In this document: positions 1 through 7,854 of the stretch, one piece after another
Numbering within the stretch: position 1 is the stretch's first letter
How the letters are laid out: each line of letters begins with the position of its first letter
Notes under the pieces: generated by a model
What the model was told of the DNA's origin: nothing
Database searches by the model: none
Seen by the model: the letters and a program-made list of their open reading frames with translations, nothing else
Translations under genes and position numbers: made by a program
NCBI RefSeq assembly: GCF_036186745.1
Contig: NZ_CP108086.1
Span: forward strand, 5,952,001 to 6,016,000
From: Microbispora hainanensis
GTDB lineage: Bacteria > Actinomycetota > Actinomycetes > Streptosporangiales > Streptosporangiaceae
Length of the DNA stretch: 64,000 nt
Direction of reading: 5' to 3'

Positions 1-384
1 CTCACCACGCTCGTCATCACCCACGACGTCGGCGCGGTCGCCGAGGTCGCCGACAGCCTCGCCGTCATGTACGGCGGCCGGGTGGTCGAGCACGGCCCGG
101 TGACCGAGGTGCTCGGCGAGGCCCGGCACCCGTACACGCAGGGCCTGATCAGGGCAATCCCGCGCCTGACGGGCGACCTGTCGCTGGCCCGGGCGCTGCC
201 CGGCCGCCCACCGACGCTCGGGACGCTGCCCACGCAGGGCTGCGTGTTCCGCGCCCGCTGCGAGCGGCGCATGGAGGTGTGCGAGACCGACGAGCCCGTG
301 GCCGTCAACCGGGACGGCCGCACCGTCGCCTGCCACGCCGCCGACCGCCACCTCACGCTGATCAAGCGGAAGGAGTTCGTGTGA
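1..384 (+). CDS. Oligopeptide/dipeptide ABC importer ATP-binding protein, C-terminal end (DppD/OppD type)
   Basis: The gene enters from outside the window, so only the last 127 codons are seen. They begin at the H-loop (TLVITHD), the switch histidine after Walker B. Next come the MYGGRVVE strand and the oligopeptide-transporter tail: HPYTQGL, then a cysteine-bearing region (GCVFRARCERRMEVC) found in OppD/DppD-type ATPases. The protein would energise an inner-membrane importer with the next gene as its partner; the stop overlaps that gene's GTG (TGA/GTG overlap). The substrate cannot be read from the sequence. The neighbouring NamZ/MurQ genes suggest muropeptides or MurNAc-containing sugars. 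Confidence 0.9.
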   Translation, partial: LTTLVITHDVGAVAEVADSLAVMYGGRVVEHGPVTEVLGEARHPYTQGLIRAIPRLTGDLSLARALPGRPPTLGTLPTQGCVFRARCERRMEVCETDEPVAVNRDGRTVACHAADRHLTLIKRKEFV

Positions 385-1388
385 TCACGGGAACCGGGAT
401 CACCAAGGTCTTCAAGCAGCGCGGCGGCGTGCTCGGCGCCCGCGAGGTGCCCGCGCTGCGCGGCGTGGACTTCGCCATCGCCAAGGGCGGCGCGGTCTCG
501 TTCATCGGCGAGTCCGGCAGCGGCAAGACCACCCTCGGCCGCATCATCGCCGGGCTGGAGAGCCACGACGCCGGCGAGATCGTCATCGACGACGTGCCGA
601 TGTCGTCGCTCAGCCACCGCAGGCGGCAGCCGTACTTCCGCCGCGTCCAGCTCATCCACCAGGACCCGTACTCGGCGCTCAACCCCACCCGGACGATCCA
701 CCAGACGCTGGAGGCGCCGCTGAAACTGCGCGCCAAGCAGACGGGCCGCCCGAGGTCGTGGGTCGACGGGCGGGCCGCGGAGCTGCTGGCGATGGTCGGC
801 ATCGACCCCGGCTACGTGCTCCCGCGCTATCCCCACCAGCTCTCGGGCGGCATGCGGCAGCGTGTCGTGATCGCCCGCGCGCTCACCATGGACCCCGAGG
901 TGCTCGTCGCCGACGAGGCCGTCTCGATGATCGACGTGTCGCTGCGCCTGGGCATCCTCGCCCTGCTGAAGGACCTGCGCGAGCGGCTGAACGTCGGCGT
1001 GCTGTTCATCACCCACGACATCGCCACCGCCCGCTACATCGGCGACGACGGCGAGCTGTACGTGCTCTACCGCGGCCAGGTCGTCGAGCGGGGCGCCACC
1101 GAGAAGATCATCGCGGACCCGGTCCATCCGTACACGCAGTCGCTGCTGTCGGCCATCCCGGTGCTGCACGGCCTCGAACGGCCGGGCGCCGAGCGGGTCG
1201 TGCCGAAGGAGATGCAGCGGGAGGGCGAGCCCGACGCCGGCTGCCTGTTCGCCCGGCGCTGCCCGTTCAGCACCGAACGCTGCGCGAACGAGATGCCCGT
1301 GCTGGCCCGCGACCAGGACATCGAGCAGGAGTACGCCTGCTTCCACCCGAGGCGGCGCAGCGTGATCCCGGTGGGGGTGGGCGAGTGA
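381..1388 (+). CDS. Oligopeptide-type ABC importer ATP-binding protein (DppF/OppF type)
   Basis: A 335-residue ATPase, the second nucleotide-binding subunit of the importer. It shows Walker A (GESGSGKTT, about residue 50), the signature LSGGMRQR, Walker B and the switch (LFITHDIA), followed by the HPYTQSLL oligopeptide-family tail with the cysteine region CLFARRCPFSTERC. The D-loop region reads DEAVSMIDVS where the family normally has DEPVSMLD, so a near-invariant proline is alanine. The GTG start at 381 overlaps the preceding stop, and the stop overlaps the next start, so the three genes are translationally coupled. The cargo is inferred only from context (cell-wall sugar salvage). Confidence 0.93.
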   Translation: MITGTGITKVFKQRGGVLGAREVPALRGVDFAIAKGGAVSFIGESGSGKTTLGRIIAGLESHDAGEIVIDDVPMSSLSHRRRQPYFRRVQLIHQDPYSALNPTRTIHQTLEAPLKLRAKQTGRPRSWVDGRAAELLAMVGIDPGYVLPRYPHQLSGGMRQRVVIARALTMDPEVLVADEAVSMIDVSLRLGILALLKDLRERLNVGVLFITHDIATARYIGDDGELYVLYRGQVVERGATEKIIADPVHPYTQSLLSAIPVLHGLERPGAERVVPKEMQREGEPDAGCLFARRCPFSTERCANEMPVLARDQDIEQEYACFHPRRRSVIPVGVGE

Positions 1389-2266
1389 CGGACATCCTCC
1401 CGGCCGAGGCCGACGAGTCGCTGGAGCGCCTGGCCGCTGCCGCGCTGTGGGCCGACGCCGAGGAGGCCCCCCTGGTCGTACGGCACCTGGCGGGCCCGCC
1501 GGAGGACCGGGTGTGGACCGTCCTGGCCACCCGCGACCGGGACGGCGCCGTGTTCGCGTCGATCGGCGCGGACGGCGCCGGTCACATCGACCTGATCGCC
1601 GTGGACCCCGCCGCCCGGGGCCGGGGCATCGGGCGGGCGCTCGTCGGCGCGGCCGAGGAGTGGATGCGGGGGCACGGCGCGGCCGAGGCGAGGTTCGCCG
1701 GCAATCCGCCCTGCTACGCCTGGCCCGGCATCGACGTGCGCTACACCCCGGCCGCCTGCCTGGCCGAGCGCCTGGGATACGAGCAGTATCGCGTGGCCTG
1801 GAACATGACGGCCGACCTGCCCGCCCGCTACGACGAGGCCGAGCACGAGGCCGACCTGGCGAAGCTCGCCGCCGCCGGGGTCACCGTCACCGCGGCCCCC
1901 GTGGGGGAGCGCGCGGCGGTCGCGGCGTTCGTCCGCGAGCAGTGGAACGACAAGTGGGCCTGGGAGGCCGAGAACGCCACCGGCCTCCACTATGCCTACC
2001 GCGACCGGGCCTATCGCGACGGGGAGATCCTCGGCTTCGCCGCCTGGGGCGCCAGGCCGCTGTGGTTCGGGCCGATGGGCACGGCGCCTGCCGCCCGCGG
2101 TCTCGGCGTGGGCCGGGTGCTGCTGCGCCGCTGCCTCGACGAGCAGGCCGCCGCCGGGCAGACGTCCGCGCAGATCGGCTGGGTGGGCCCGCTCCGCTTC
2201 TACTCCCGGGCGGTGGGCGCCCGCGCCGAGCGGGTGTTCTGGCTCTACCGCCGCGCGCTGGGCTGA
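1385..2266 (+). CDS. Tandem GNAT N-acetyltransferase
   Basis: A 293-residue protein with two acetyltransferase domains. The first acetyl-CoA-binding motif is ARGRGIGRAL (about residue 80), with PCYAWPGID and ERLGYEQYR beyond it. The second is ARGLGVGRVLL (about residue 240), ending with FYSRAVGARAERVFWLY. The GTG start overlaps the end of the upstream ATPase by 4 bp, so it belongs to the transporter operon. It could acetylate an imported amino sugar or peptide, but the acceptor is unknown. The stop lies 2 bp from that of the convergent namZ, with no obvious terminator between them. Confidence 0.85.
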   Translation: MTDILPAEADESLERLAAAALWADAEEAPLVVRHLAGPPEDRVWTVLATRDRDGAVFASIGADGAGHIDLIAVDPAARGRGIGRALVGAAEEWMRGHGAAEARFAGNPPCYAWPGIDVRYTPAACLAERLGYEQYRVAWNMTADLPARYDEAEHEADLAKLAAAGVTVTAAPVGERAAVAAFVREQWNDKWAWEAENATGLHYAYRDRAYRDGEILGFAAWGARPLWFGPMGTAPAARGLGVGRVLLRRCLDEQAAAGQTSAQIGWVGPLRFYSRAVGARAERVFWLYRRALG

Positions 2267-2268
2267 TG

Positions 2269-3375
2269 TCAGTCGTACAGCAGTTCGCCTCGGGGCGGGC
2301 CCGGCGGAGGACACAGCCCCCGGGGGTCGCGGCCCGCTTCAAGGTGCTCGCGCAGCGACGCCGAGCCCCACAGCAGGTCGAGGAACGGCTCGCAGGCGAA
2401 GTCGTCCGGATAGAGGGCGCGCAGCACGTGCAGGACGGACACGCCCGTGAGCACCGGCAGGAAGGCAGCCCTGTCGGTCACGTGGAGCTGCGCGCCGCGC
2501 ACCACGACGCCCGCGTGCCTGCCGAACGTCGGCGTGAACCACGTGTCGCGGAAGCGCACGCCGGGCAGGCCGAGGTCGTTCAGCGCGGCGGCGAACCGCC
2601 CGTCCGCGTACGGCGCGCCGACCAGCTCGAACGGCCGGGTCGTGCCCCGGCCCTCGGCGGCGTTCACGCCCTCCAGCAGCCCGGTGCCGGGATAGACCAG
2701 GGCGGTGTCGGGGGTCGGCATGTTGGCCGACGGCATCACCCAGGGCAGCCCGGTGCGGTCGAAGTGCCACTCCCTGCGCCAGCCCTCCATCGGCACGACC
2801 TCCAGCTCGCACCCGAGCGACCGGTTGACCGACAACGCGATCTCGCCCGGCGTCAGGCCGTGCCGTACGGGCAGGGGGGCACGGCCGACGAAGCTCGCGA
2901 ACGCCGGGTCGAGCACCGGGCCCTCGGCCACCGCGCCGCCGATCGGATTGGGCCGGTCGAGCACGGTGAACGGCAGGCCGAGCCGGGCCGCCGAGCCCAT
3001 GAGGTCGTACATCGTCCAGACGTAGGTGTAGAAGCGCGCGCCCACATCGCACACGTCGAAGACGAGCGCGTCCACCCCGGACGAGGCGACCAGCGCGTCG
3101 AGCTCGCCGCCGGTCCTCTGGTAGGTGTCCAGCACGGGCAGGCCGGTGACCGGGTCGACGGTGTCGCCCTCGCCACCGCCTGCCTGGGCCGTGCCGCGCA
3201 GGCCGTGCTCGGGGCCGAACACCGTGGTCACGGGCACTCCGGCGGCCAGCAGTGCCGGTGCGGCGGCGGTCAGATCGGGCAGGACTCCGGTGGGGTTGGT
3301 GACGAGGCCCACCCGTCGCCGCCCGGCCTTCGGCGCGCTCACCAGCAGCTCAAGACCCGTACGCACGCGATCCAT
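2269..3375 (-). CDS. namZ: Exo-beta-N-acetylmuramidase NamZ family (DUF1343)
   Basis: A 368-residue DUF1343 protein. Characterised NamZ (Bacillus YbbC) removes non-reducing-end MurNAc from peptidoglycan fragments. Family hallmarks are VGLVTNPTG near the N-terminus, FGPEHGLRG (about residue 53, holding the conserved Glu-His pair), a DALVFDVCDVGARFYTY stretch, DRPNPIGG and FVGRAPLPVRHGLTPGE. I see no convincing signal peptide from the ATG at 3375, so it may act on fragments inside the cell or leave by another route. A GGAG five bases upstream supports this start. It is divergent from murQ, with only 29 bp between the start codons. Confidence 0.9.
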   Translation of the reverse strand: MDRVRTGLELLVSAPKAGRRRVGLVTNPTGVLPDLTAAAPALLAAGVPVTTVFGPEHGLRGTAQAGGGEGDTVDPVTGLPVLDTYQRTGGELDALVASSGVDALVFDVCDVGARFYTYVWTMYDLMGSAARLGLPFTVLDRPNPIGGAVAEGPVLDPAFASFVGRAPLPVRHGLTPGEIALSVNRSLGCELEVVPMEGWRREWHFDRTGLPWVMPSANMPTPDTALVYPGTGLLEGVNAAEGRGTTRPFELVGAPYADGRFAAALNDLGLPGVRFRDTWFTPTFGRHAGVVVRGAQLHVTDRAAFLPVLTGVSVLHVLRALYPDDFACEPFLDLLWGSASLREHLEAGRDPRGLCPPPGPPRGELLYD

Positions 3376-3404
3376 GAAGTCTCCGAAGCCGAGGAACCAC
3401 GACC

Positions 3405-4310
3405 ATGACGCACTCACTCGCCGCTCTCGCCACCGAACAGAGCGATCCCCGCTACAGCGGGATCGACACGCTCCCGACGGAGGAGATCGCGCGGCTCATG
3501 AACACGGCCGACGCCGCCGTCCCGGCCGCGGTGGGCCGGGCAATCCCGGCGATCTCCGCGGCCATCGACGCGATCGCCGCGCGGATGGCCGACGGGGGCA
3601 GGCTCCTCTACGTGGGCGCGGGCACCTCCGGGCGGCTCGCGGTGCTCGACGCGTCCGAGTGCCCGCCGACCTTCGGCACACACCCCGACCTGGTGCAGGG
3701 CATCATCGCGGGCGGCGAGGCCGCGCTCGTGCGCTCCGTCGAGGGCGCCGAGGACGACGCCGAGGCGGGCGCCGCCGTGATCCGCGACAAGCACGTCGGC
3801 CCGCTCGACTCCGTCGTCGGCATCTCCGCCAGCGGGCGCGCGCCGTACGTCGTCGCGGCGGTCGAGCAGGCCCGGCGGCTCGGCGCGCTGACCGTGGGCC
3901 TGGCCTGCAACACCGGCACCCCGCTCACGCTGGCCGCCGATCACGGCATCGAGGTCATCGTGGGGCCCGAGGTGGTCACCGGCTCGACCCGGCTGAAGGC
4001 CGGCACCGCCCAGAAGCTGGTCCTCAACATGATCTCCACGATCACCATGATCAGGTCGGGCCGCACGTACGGGAACTTCATGGTCGACGTCGTGGCCAGC
4101 AACTCCAAGCTCGTCGACCGGGCGGCCCGCATCGTCTCCGAGATCACCGGCGCGCAGGTGCTGCGGGCCCGGGAGGTCCTGGAGAGCGCCGGACGCGACG
4201 TGAAGACGGCCGTCGTGATGATCGAGCGCGGGGTGGGCGCCGACGAGGCGCGGAAGCTGCTCGCGGCGCACGGCAACCGGCTCGGCCCGGCGCTGCGCAG
4301 TGCCCGATAA
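3405..4310 (+). CDS. murQ: N-acetylmuramic acid 6-phosphate etherase
   Basis: A 301-residue SIS-fold lyase that cleaves the D-lactyl ether of MurNAc-6-phosphate, giving GlcNAc-6-phosphate and lactate in the cytoplasm. Diagnostic motifs are SGIDTLPTEEI, GAGTSGRLAVLDASECPPTFG (E85 corresponds to the catalytic Glu83 of the E. coli enzyme), GISASGRAPYV, and the C-terminal TYGNFMVDV / NSKLVDRA signature. The length is normal. The enzyme needs a phosphorylated substrate, so a MurNAc kinase or PTS is expected; none lies in the window, where an ABC importer is the nearby transporter. The last codons and stop form the first unit of a 15-bp tandem repeat. Confidence 0.96.
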   Translation: MTHSLAALATEQSDPRYSGIDTLPTEEIARLMNTADAAVPAAVGRAIPAISAAIDAIAARMADGGRLLYVGAGTSGRLAVLDASECPPTFGTHPDLVQGIIAGGEAALVRSVEGAEDDAEAGAAVIRDKHVGPLDSVVGISASGRAPYVVAAVEQARRLGALTVGLACNTGTPLTLAADHGIEVIVGPEVVTGSTRLKAGTAQKLVLNMISTITMIRSGRTYGNFMVDVVASNSKLVDRAARIVSEITGAQVLRAREVLESAGRDVKTAVVMIERGVGADEARKLLAAHGNRLGPALRSAR

Positions 4311-4344
4311 CACAGTGCCCGATAACACAGTGCCCGATAACGCA
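4300..4344. repeat. 15-bp tandem repeat over the murQ stop codon
   Basis: Three copies of GTGCCCGATAACACA lie end to end; the third ends in GCA. The first copy contains the last codons and TAA of murQ, so the repeat looks like slippage duplication of that stop region. Each copy also begins with a GTG in the frame of the next gene, giving several possible upstream starts. Confidence 0.9.
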
Positions 4345-4356
4345 GCTCTTGACGGG

Positions 4357-5385
4357 ATGTCCGCGCTCGAAGACGTCCTGCGGGCGGCCGTGCCCGAGGT
4401 CGCCTCGGCGGCGGTCGCCGTGATCGCCCTTGACGGGCGCACGGTCGCCGAGGCCGCCGTGGGCGAGGCCGTGCGATACGCCGACCCGTCCGGGGAACTG
4501 CTGCCAGAACGACCGGCCGTGACCATGGACGCGCTGTTCGACCTCGCCTCCGTGACCAAGCTGTTCACGGCCACGGTGCTGGTCTCGCTGGCTCAGGAGG
4601 GCGTGCTCGACCTCGACGAGCCGGTGGCCGTACGGCTGCCCCGGTTCTACGGGCACCGCCCCGAGATCACCGTGCGGCACCTGCTGACGCATTCGGCGGG
4701 CCTGCCCGCGAGCCGCCGGGTGGAGAAGGAGCCGGAGGACGCCCGCTGGGATCTGGTGCTGTCCACGCCCGTGCAGGGGCCGCCGGGGACGCACCGGTAC
4801 TCCGACGTCGGCATGATCACGGCCGGGCGGGTGGCGGAGGCCGCCGGCGGCGCGCCGCTGGACGTGCTCGTGCGCGAACGGGTCACCGGGCCGCTCGGGC
4901 TCGGCACCACGACGTACGGGCCGGTCGAGCCGGGCCTGGCCGTCGCCACCGAGTTCAAACGTGGCACGTGCGTGCGGGGTGAGGTGCACGACGAGACGGC
5001 CCACGCGCTGGGCGGCGTGGCCGGGCACGCCGGGCTGTTCTCCACCGCCGCCGACCTCGCCCGCTTCGGCGAGGCGCTGCGCACCGGCGGCGGGCCGGTC
5101 CTGTCGCCCTCCTGGACCGCCGAGATGCTGCGCGACCAGGGCGTGCCCGGCGCCGCCTTCCGGCAGGGGCTCGGCGTGCGCATCGACGACCCGGCCACCG
5201 TGGGGCCCCTCGCGGGCGCGTTCGGCCACTCGGGCTTCACCGGCACGTCGCTGGTCGTCGATCCCGTCCGCCGGCTGACCGTCGTGCTGCTCACCAACAA
5301 CGTCCACCCGCTGCGGGGCCGCCCCGGCATCCGCGACCTCCGGCACGCCGTCGCGGCGGAGGCCCTGCGTCTGGCCGATGTTTGA
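4357..5385 (+). CDS. Serine hydrolase, beta-lactamase/PBP-like family (S12), candidate muropeptide amidase
   Basis: About 342 residues with the class C beta-lactamase fold. The SxxK motif is ASVTK near residue 67, Tyr-Ser-Asp (YSDVG) stands where YxN is usual, and HSGFTG is the KTG-equivalent triad. Bacillus AmiE, encoded beside murQ and namZ, belongs to this family and cleaves MurNAc-L-Ala bonds. Location directly after murQ makes that role plausible here, though not proven. There is no signal peptide, so it should be cytoplasmic. The ATG at 4357 is preferred; in-frame GTGs at 4300, 4315 and 4330 inside the tandem repeat would add a PDNTV-repeat leader. Confidence 0.85.
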   Translation: MSALEDVLRAAVPEVASAAVAVIALDGRTVAEAAVGEAVRYADPSGELLPERPAVTMDALFDLASVTKLFTATVLVSLAQEGVLDLDEPVAVRLPRFYGHRPEITVRHLLTHSAGLPASRRVEKEPEDARWDLVLSTPVQGPPGTHRYSDVGMITAGRVAEAAGGAPLDVLVRERVTGPLGLGTTTYGPVEPGLAVATEFKRGTCVRGEVHDETAHALGGVAGHAGLFSTAADLARFGEALRTGGGPVLSPSWTAEMLRDQGVPGAAFRQGLGVRIDDPATVGPLAGAFGHSGFTGTSLVVDPVRRLTVVLLTNNVHPLRGRPGIRDLRHAVAAEALRLADV

Positions 5386-5463
5386 TCCTCCTCTCCCTGG
5401 TCAGTAGGTGACCGCCCAGTGGGTGACCGGTCACCCGGACCGATCGTGAGGAGAGGAGCCGCG

Positions 5464-6276
5464 ATGACGACCGCGCATCAGGCCGGCCGCCGTCTCGAGG
5501 GGGCGGCCCGCAGAGCGGCCGATCACCCCGTGCTGGAGAGGCTCGCCAAGGCCGGGTTCGCCGCCCGGGGCGTCCTTTACGCGATCATCGGCCTGGTCGC
5601 GCTGCACATCGCCTTCGGCGGCGGCGGGCAGGCCGACAAGAGCAGCGCGCTCCAGATCGTCCGCGACGCGCCCCTGGGCGACCCCCTGCTGTGGGTCATG
5701 GCGGCCGGCCTGGCCGCTTTGACGATCTGGCAGGTCTCCGAGGCCGTCTGGGGCACTCCCGGGGTCAAGGAACGCGTGCAGGCCGCGGCCAAGGCCGTCG
5801 TCTACGCCGCCCTGGTGTTCTCGATCGTGGCGCTGCTCACGCGCAACCAGCCGGCCTCCTCGTCCGACAGCAAGTCGCAGGACGTCACCAAGACGCTGTT
5901 CGAGTTGCCGGGCGGGCAGTTCCTGGTCGGCCTGATGGCGCTCGGCGTGCTCGCCCTCGGTGCCTTCTGGATCTACGCGGGCTGGACCGCGAAGTTCATG
6001 AAGGACATGAACGTGACCGAGCCCCGGGCCCGTGGTGTCGTCGTCAAGCTCGGCAAGGCCGGTTACATCGCCCGCGGCGTCATCGCGCTGGCCGCCGGCG
6101 TCCTGATCGGCCGGGCCGCCCTCACGTACGACCCCGGCAAGGCGGCCGGCGTCGACGGCGCGGTGAAGGCGCTCGCCGACACCCCGGCCGGTCCCTGGCT
6201 GCTCGTCGTGGTCGCCGTGGGCCTGGTGCTGTTCGCCGTCTACTGCTTCGCGGAGGCCCGCTGGCACCGGGTGTGA
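5464..6276 (+). CDS. DUF1206 membrane protein
   Basis: A 270-residue integral membrane protein of the actinobacterial DUF1206 family. It is built of three two-helix repeats. Each begins with an Ala/Gly-rich GFAARGVLY or GYIARGVI-type signature (about residues 37 and 205) and contains small-residue helices separated by short polar loops. Its function is not established. The start at 5464 has a strong GAGGAG ribosome-binding site. The stop lies 18 bp from the convergent TetR-like gene. Confidence 0.88.
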   Translation: MTTAHQAGRRLEGAARRAADHPVLERLAKAGFAARGVLYAIIGLVALHIAFGGGGQADKSSALQIVRDAPLGDPLLWVMAAGLAALTIWQVSEAVWGTPGVKERVQAAAKAVVYAALVFSIVALLTRNQPASSSDSKSQDVTKTLFELPGGQFLVGLMALGVLALGAFWIYAGWTAKFMKDMNVTEPRARGVVVKLGKAGYIARGVIALAAGVLIGRAALTYDPGKAAGVDGAVKALADTPAGPWLLVVVAVGLVLFAVYCFAEARWHRV

Positions 6277-6294
6277 GTGCCGCAGGCCCTCTGC

Positions 6295-6741
6295 TCAGGC
6301 CGGCGCGCCCGGCGCCCCGCGGCGCAGGCCGTCCATCAGCAGGTCGAGCAGGCGCCCGGCCTGCTCGCGCTGGGCGGCCTCCCCGGCGGCGAGGCAGATG
6401 CCGTTCACGCCGGTGAGCACGTCCTCGGGTGGCACGTCCCGCCGCAGGACCCCGGTCGCCGCGCCCGCGTCGAGCAGCGTGCCGATCGCGCCGAGCAGCC
6501 GGTCGCGGCTCTGCGCGTACGGGTTCGAGCCGGAGGCGATCACTGCCCGCAGGGCGTCGGCCATGCCCCGCTTGGTCGCCAGGTAGTCGATGAAACGGTC
6601 CATCCAGGTGCGCATCGCCTCGTCGGGCGGCATCTCGGCCACGAGCTCGGCCGCCGCGTCGCACAGCTTCGCCAGCTCGTTGCGGTAGGCCGCGGCCGGC
6701 GCCCCAGAAGGGCCGCCGCCGTAGGGGACGGGGACGAACAT
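6295..6741 (-). CDS. TetR-family ligand-binding domain lacking its HTH (truncated regulator)
   Basis: A 148-residue open frame that matches only the C-terminal half of a TetR regulator: AYRNELAKLCDAA, DRFIDYLATKRGMADALR, LLDAGAATGVLRRDV and a final amphipathic helix. In intact relatives the N-terminal 45-50 residues form the helix-turn-helix; here they are replaced by an unrelated Gly/Pro stretch (VPYGGGPSGAP). The frame ends 2 bp inside the start of the divergent SDR gene. No HTH remnant is visible on the reverse strand beyond it. Either it is a pseudogene left by deletion of the HTH and the old promoter region, or a headless protein that titrates ligand or dimerises with another TetR. Confidence 0.7.
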   Translation of the reverse strand: MFVPVPYGGGPSGAPAAAYRNELAKLCDAAAELVAEMPPDEAMRTWMDRFIDYLATKRGMADALRAVIASGSNPYAQSRDRLLGAIGTLLDAGAATGVLRRDVPPEDVLTGVNGICLAAGEAAQREQAGRLLDLLMDGLRRGAPGAPA

Positions 6742-7696
6742 GACTCAGACCACCCGCATCACCACGCCGTTCACCACGCCGTTCAATGGGCAGTCCACCG
6801 CGGCCGAGGTCATGGAGGGGATCGACCTGCGCGGGCGGCGGGCGATCGTGACCGGCGGCGCGTCGGGCATCGGCGTCGAGACCGCGCGGGCGCTTGCCGC
6901 GGCGGGCGCGGAGGTGACGATCGCGGTCCGCGACCTCGACGCGGGCAAGCGGACCGCCGACGACATCGCCGCCACGACCTCAGGAGCGTCCGTCGTCGTC
7001 GCGCCGCTGGATCTCGCCGACCGGGCCTCCGTCGCGGCGTTCGTCGCGGCGTGGGAAGGGCCGCTGCACATCCTGGTCAACAACGCCGGCGTGATGGCCT
7101 GCCCGGAGACGCGGACGCCGGAGGGCTGGGAGCTGCAGTTCGCGACCAACCACCTCGGTCACTTCGCGCTGGCCACGGGCCTGCGCCCGGCGCTCGCCGC
7201 GGCCGGCGGCGCCCGCGTCGTGTCGGTCAGCTCCAGCGCCCACCTGCGCTCGCCGGTCGTTTTCGACGACATCCACTTCAACGAGCGCCCGTACGACCCG
7301 TGGCTCGCGTACGGGCAGTCGAAGACGGCCAACGTGCTGTTCGCGGTCGAGGCCGCCCGGCGGTGGGCCGGCGACGGCATCGCGGTCAACGCGCTCATGC
7401 CCGGTGGCATCCCCACCGGCCTGCAGCGGCACCTGGAGCCCGACTACATCGAGCGTCGCCGCGCGCTGGGCAGCTCGACCGGCGTGACGTGGAAGAACAC
7501 CGAGCAGGGCGCGGCCACCTCCGTGCTGCTCGCCGCCTCGCCGCTGGTCGAGGGCGTCAGCGGACGCTACTTCGAGGACAACCAGGAGGCGGAGGTCGTC
7601 GAGTCGGGCGAGGGCCGGGGCGTCGCGGCGTACGCGGTCGACCCGGAGGCCGCCACCCTCCTCTGGCAGGTGTCGGCGGACCTGCTCGACCTGTAG
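6740..7696 (+). CDS. Short-chain dehydrogenase/reductase (SDR)
   Basis: A 318-residue NAD(P)-dependent oxidoreductase resembling the WW-oxidoreductase/retinol-dehydrogenase group of SDRs. The cofactor motif is TGGASGIG (about residue 40). NNAGVM, SVSSSAH and the catalytic YGQSK (Tyr-x-x-x-Lys) follow. The length is usual for the group. Such genes are commonly repressed by a divergent TetR; here the divergent TetR has lost its DNA-binding half and its frame overlaps this start by 2 bp, so the original control is probably gone. Substrate unknown. Confidence 0.88.
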   Translation: MTQTTRITTPFTTPFNGQSTAAEVMEGIDLRGRRAIVTGGASGIGVETARALAAAGAEVTIAVRDLDAGKRTADDIAATTSGASVVVAPLDLADRASVAAFVAAWEGPLHILVNNAGVMACPETRTPEGWELQFATNHLGHFALATGLRPALAAAGGARVVSVSSSAHLRSPVVFDDIHFNERPYDPWLAYGQSKTANVLFAVEAARRWAGDGIAVNALMPGGIPTGLQRHLEPDYIERRRALGSSTGVTWKNTEQGAATSVLLAASPLVEGVSGRYFEDNQEAEVVESGEGRGVAAYAVDPEAATLLWQVSADLLDL

Positions 7697-7854
7697 ATCC
7701 TTGAGCTCTCCGGCCGGGCTCGCCGTTTCCGGCGCCCGCGTCACCGCGCCGGCCGGAGCGCCTCTCGCCGTCCGGCGCGTGCGGGGGCCGCGTCGGACGG
7801 CGGTGCCGCAGCGCGGCCGACAACGCCAGGATCGCCGCTGTGGTCGCCCGCCGA

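Noticed and set aside
7697-7854. Inverted CTCCGGCCGG/CCGGCCGGAG in the SDR-ECF41 spacer as a terminator
   Set aside because: The arms are separated by about 30 bases and composed only of simple GC words, so I could not separate it from chance in this composition.
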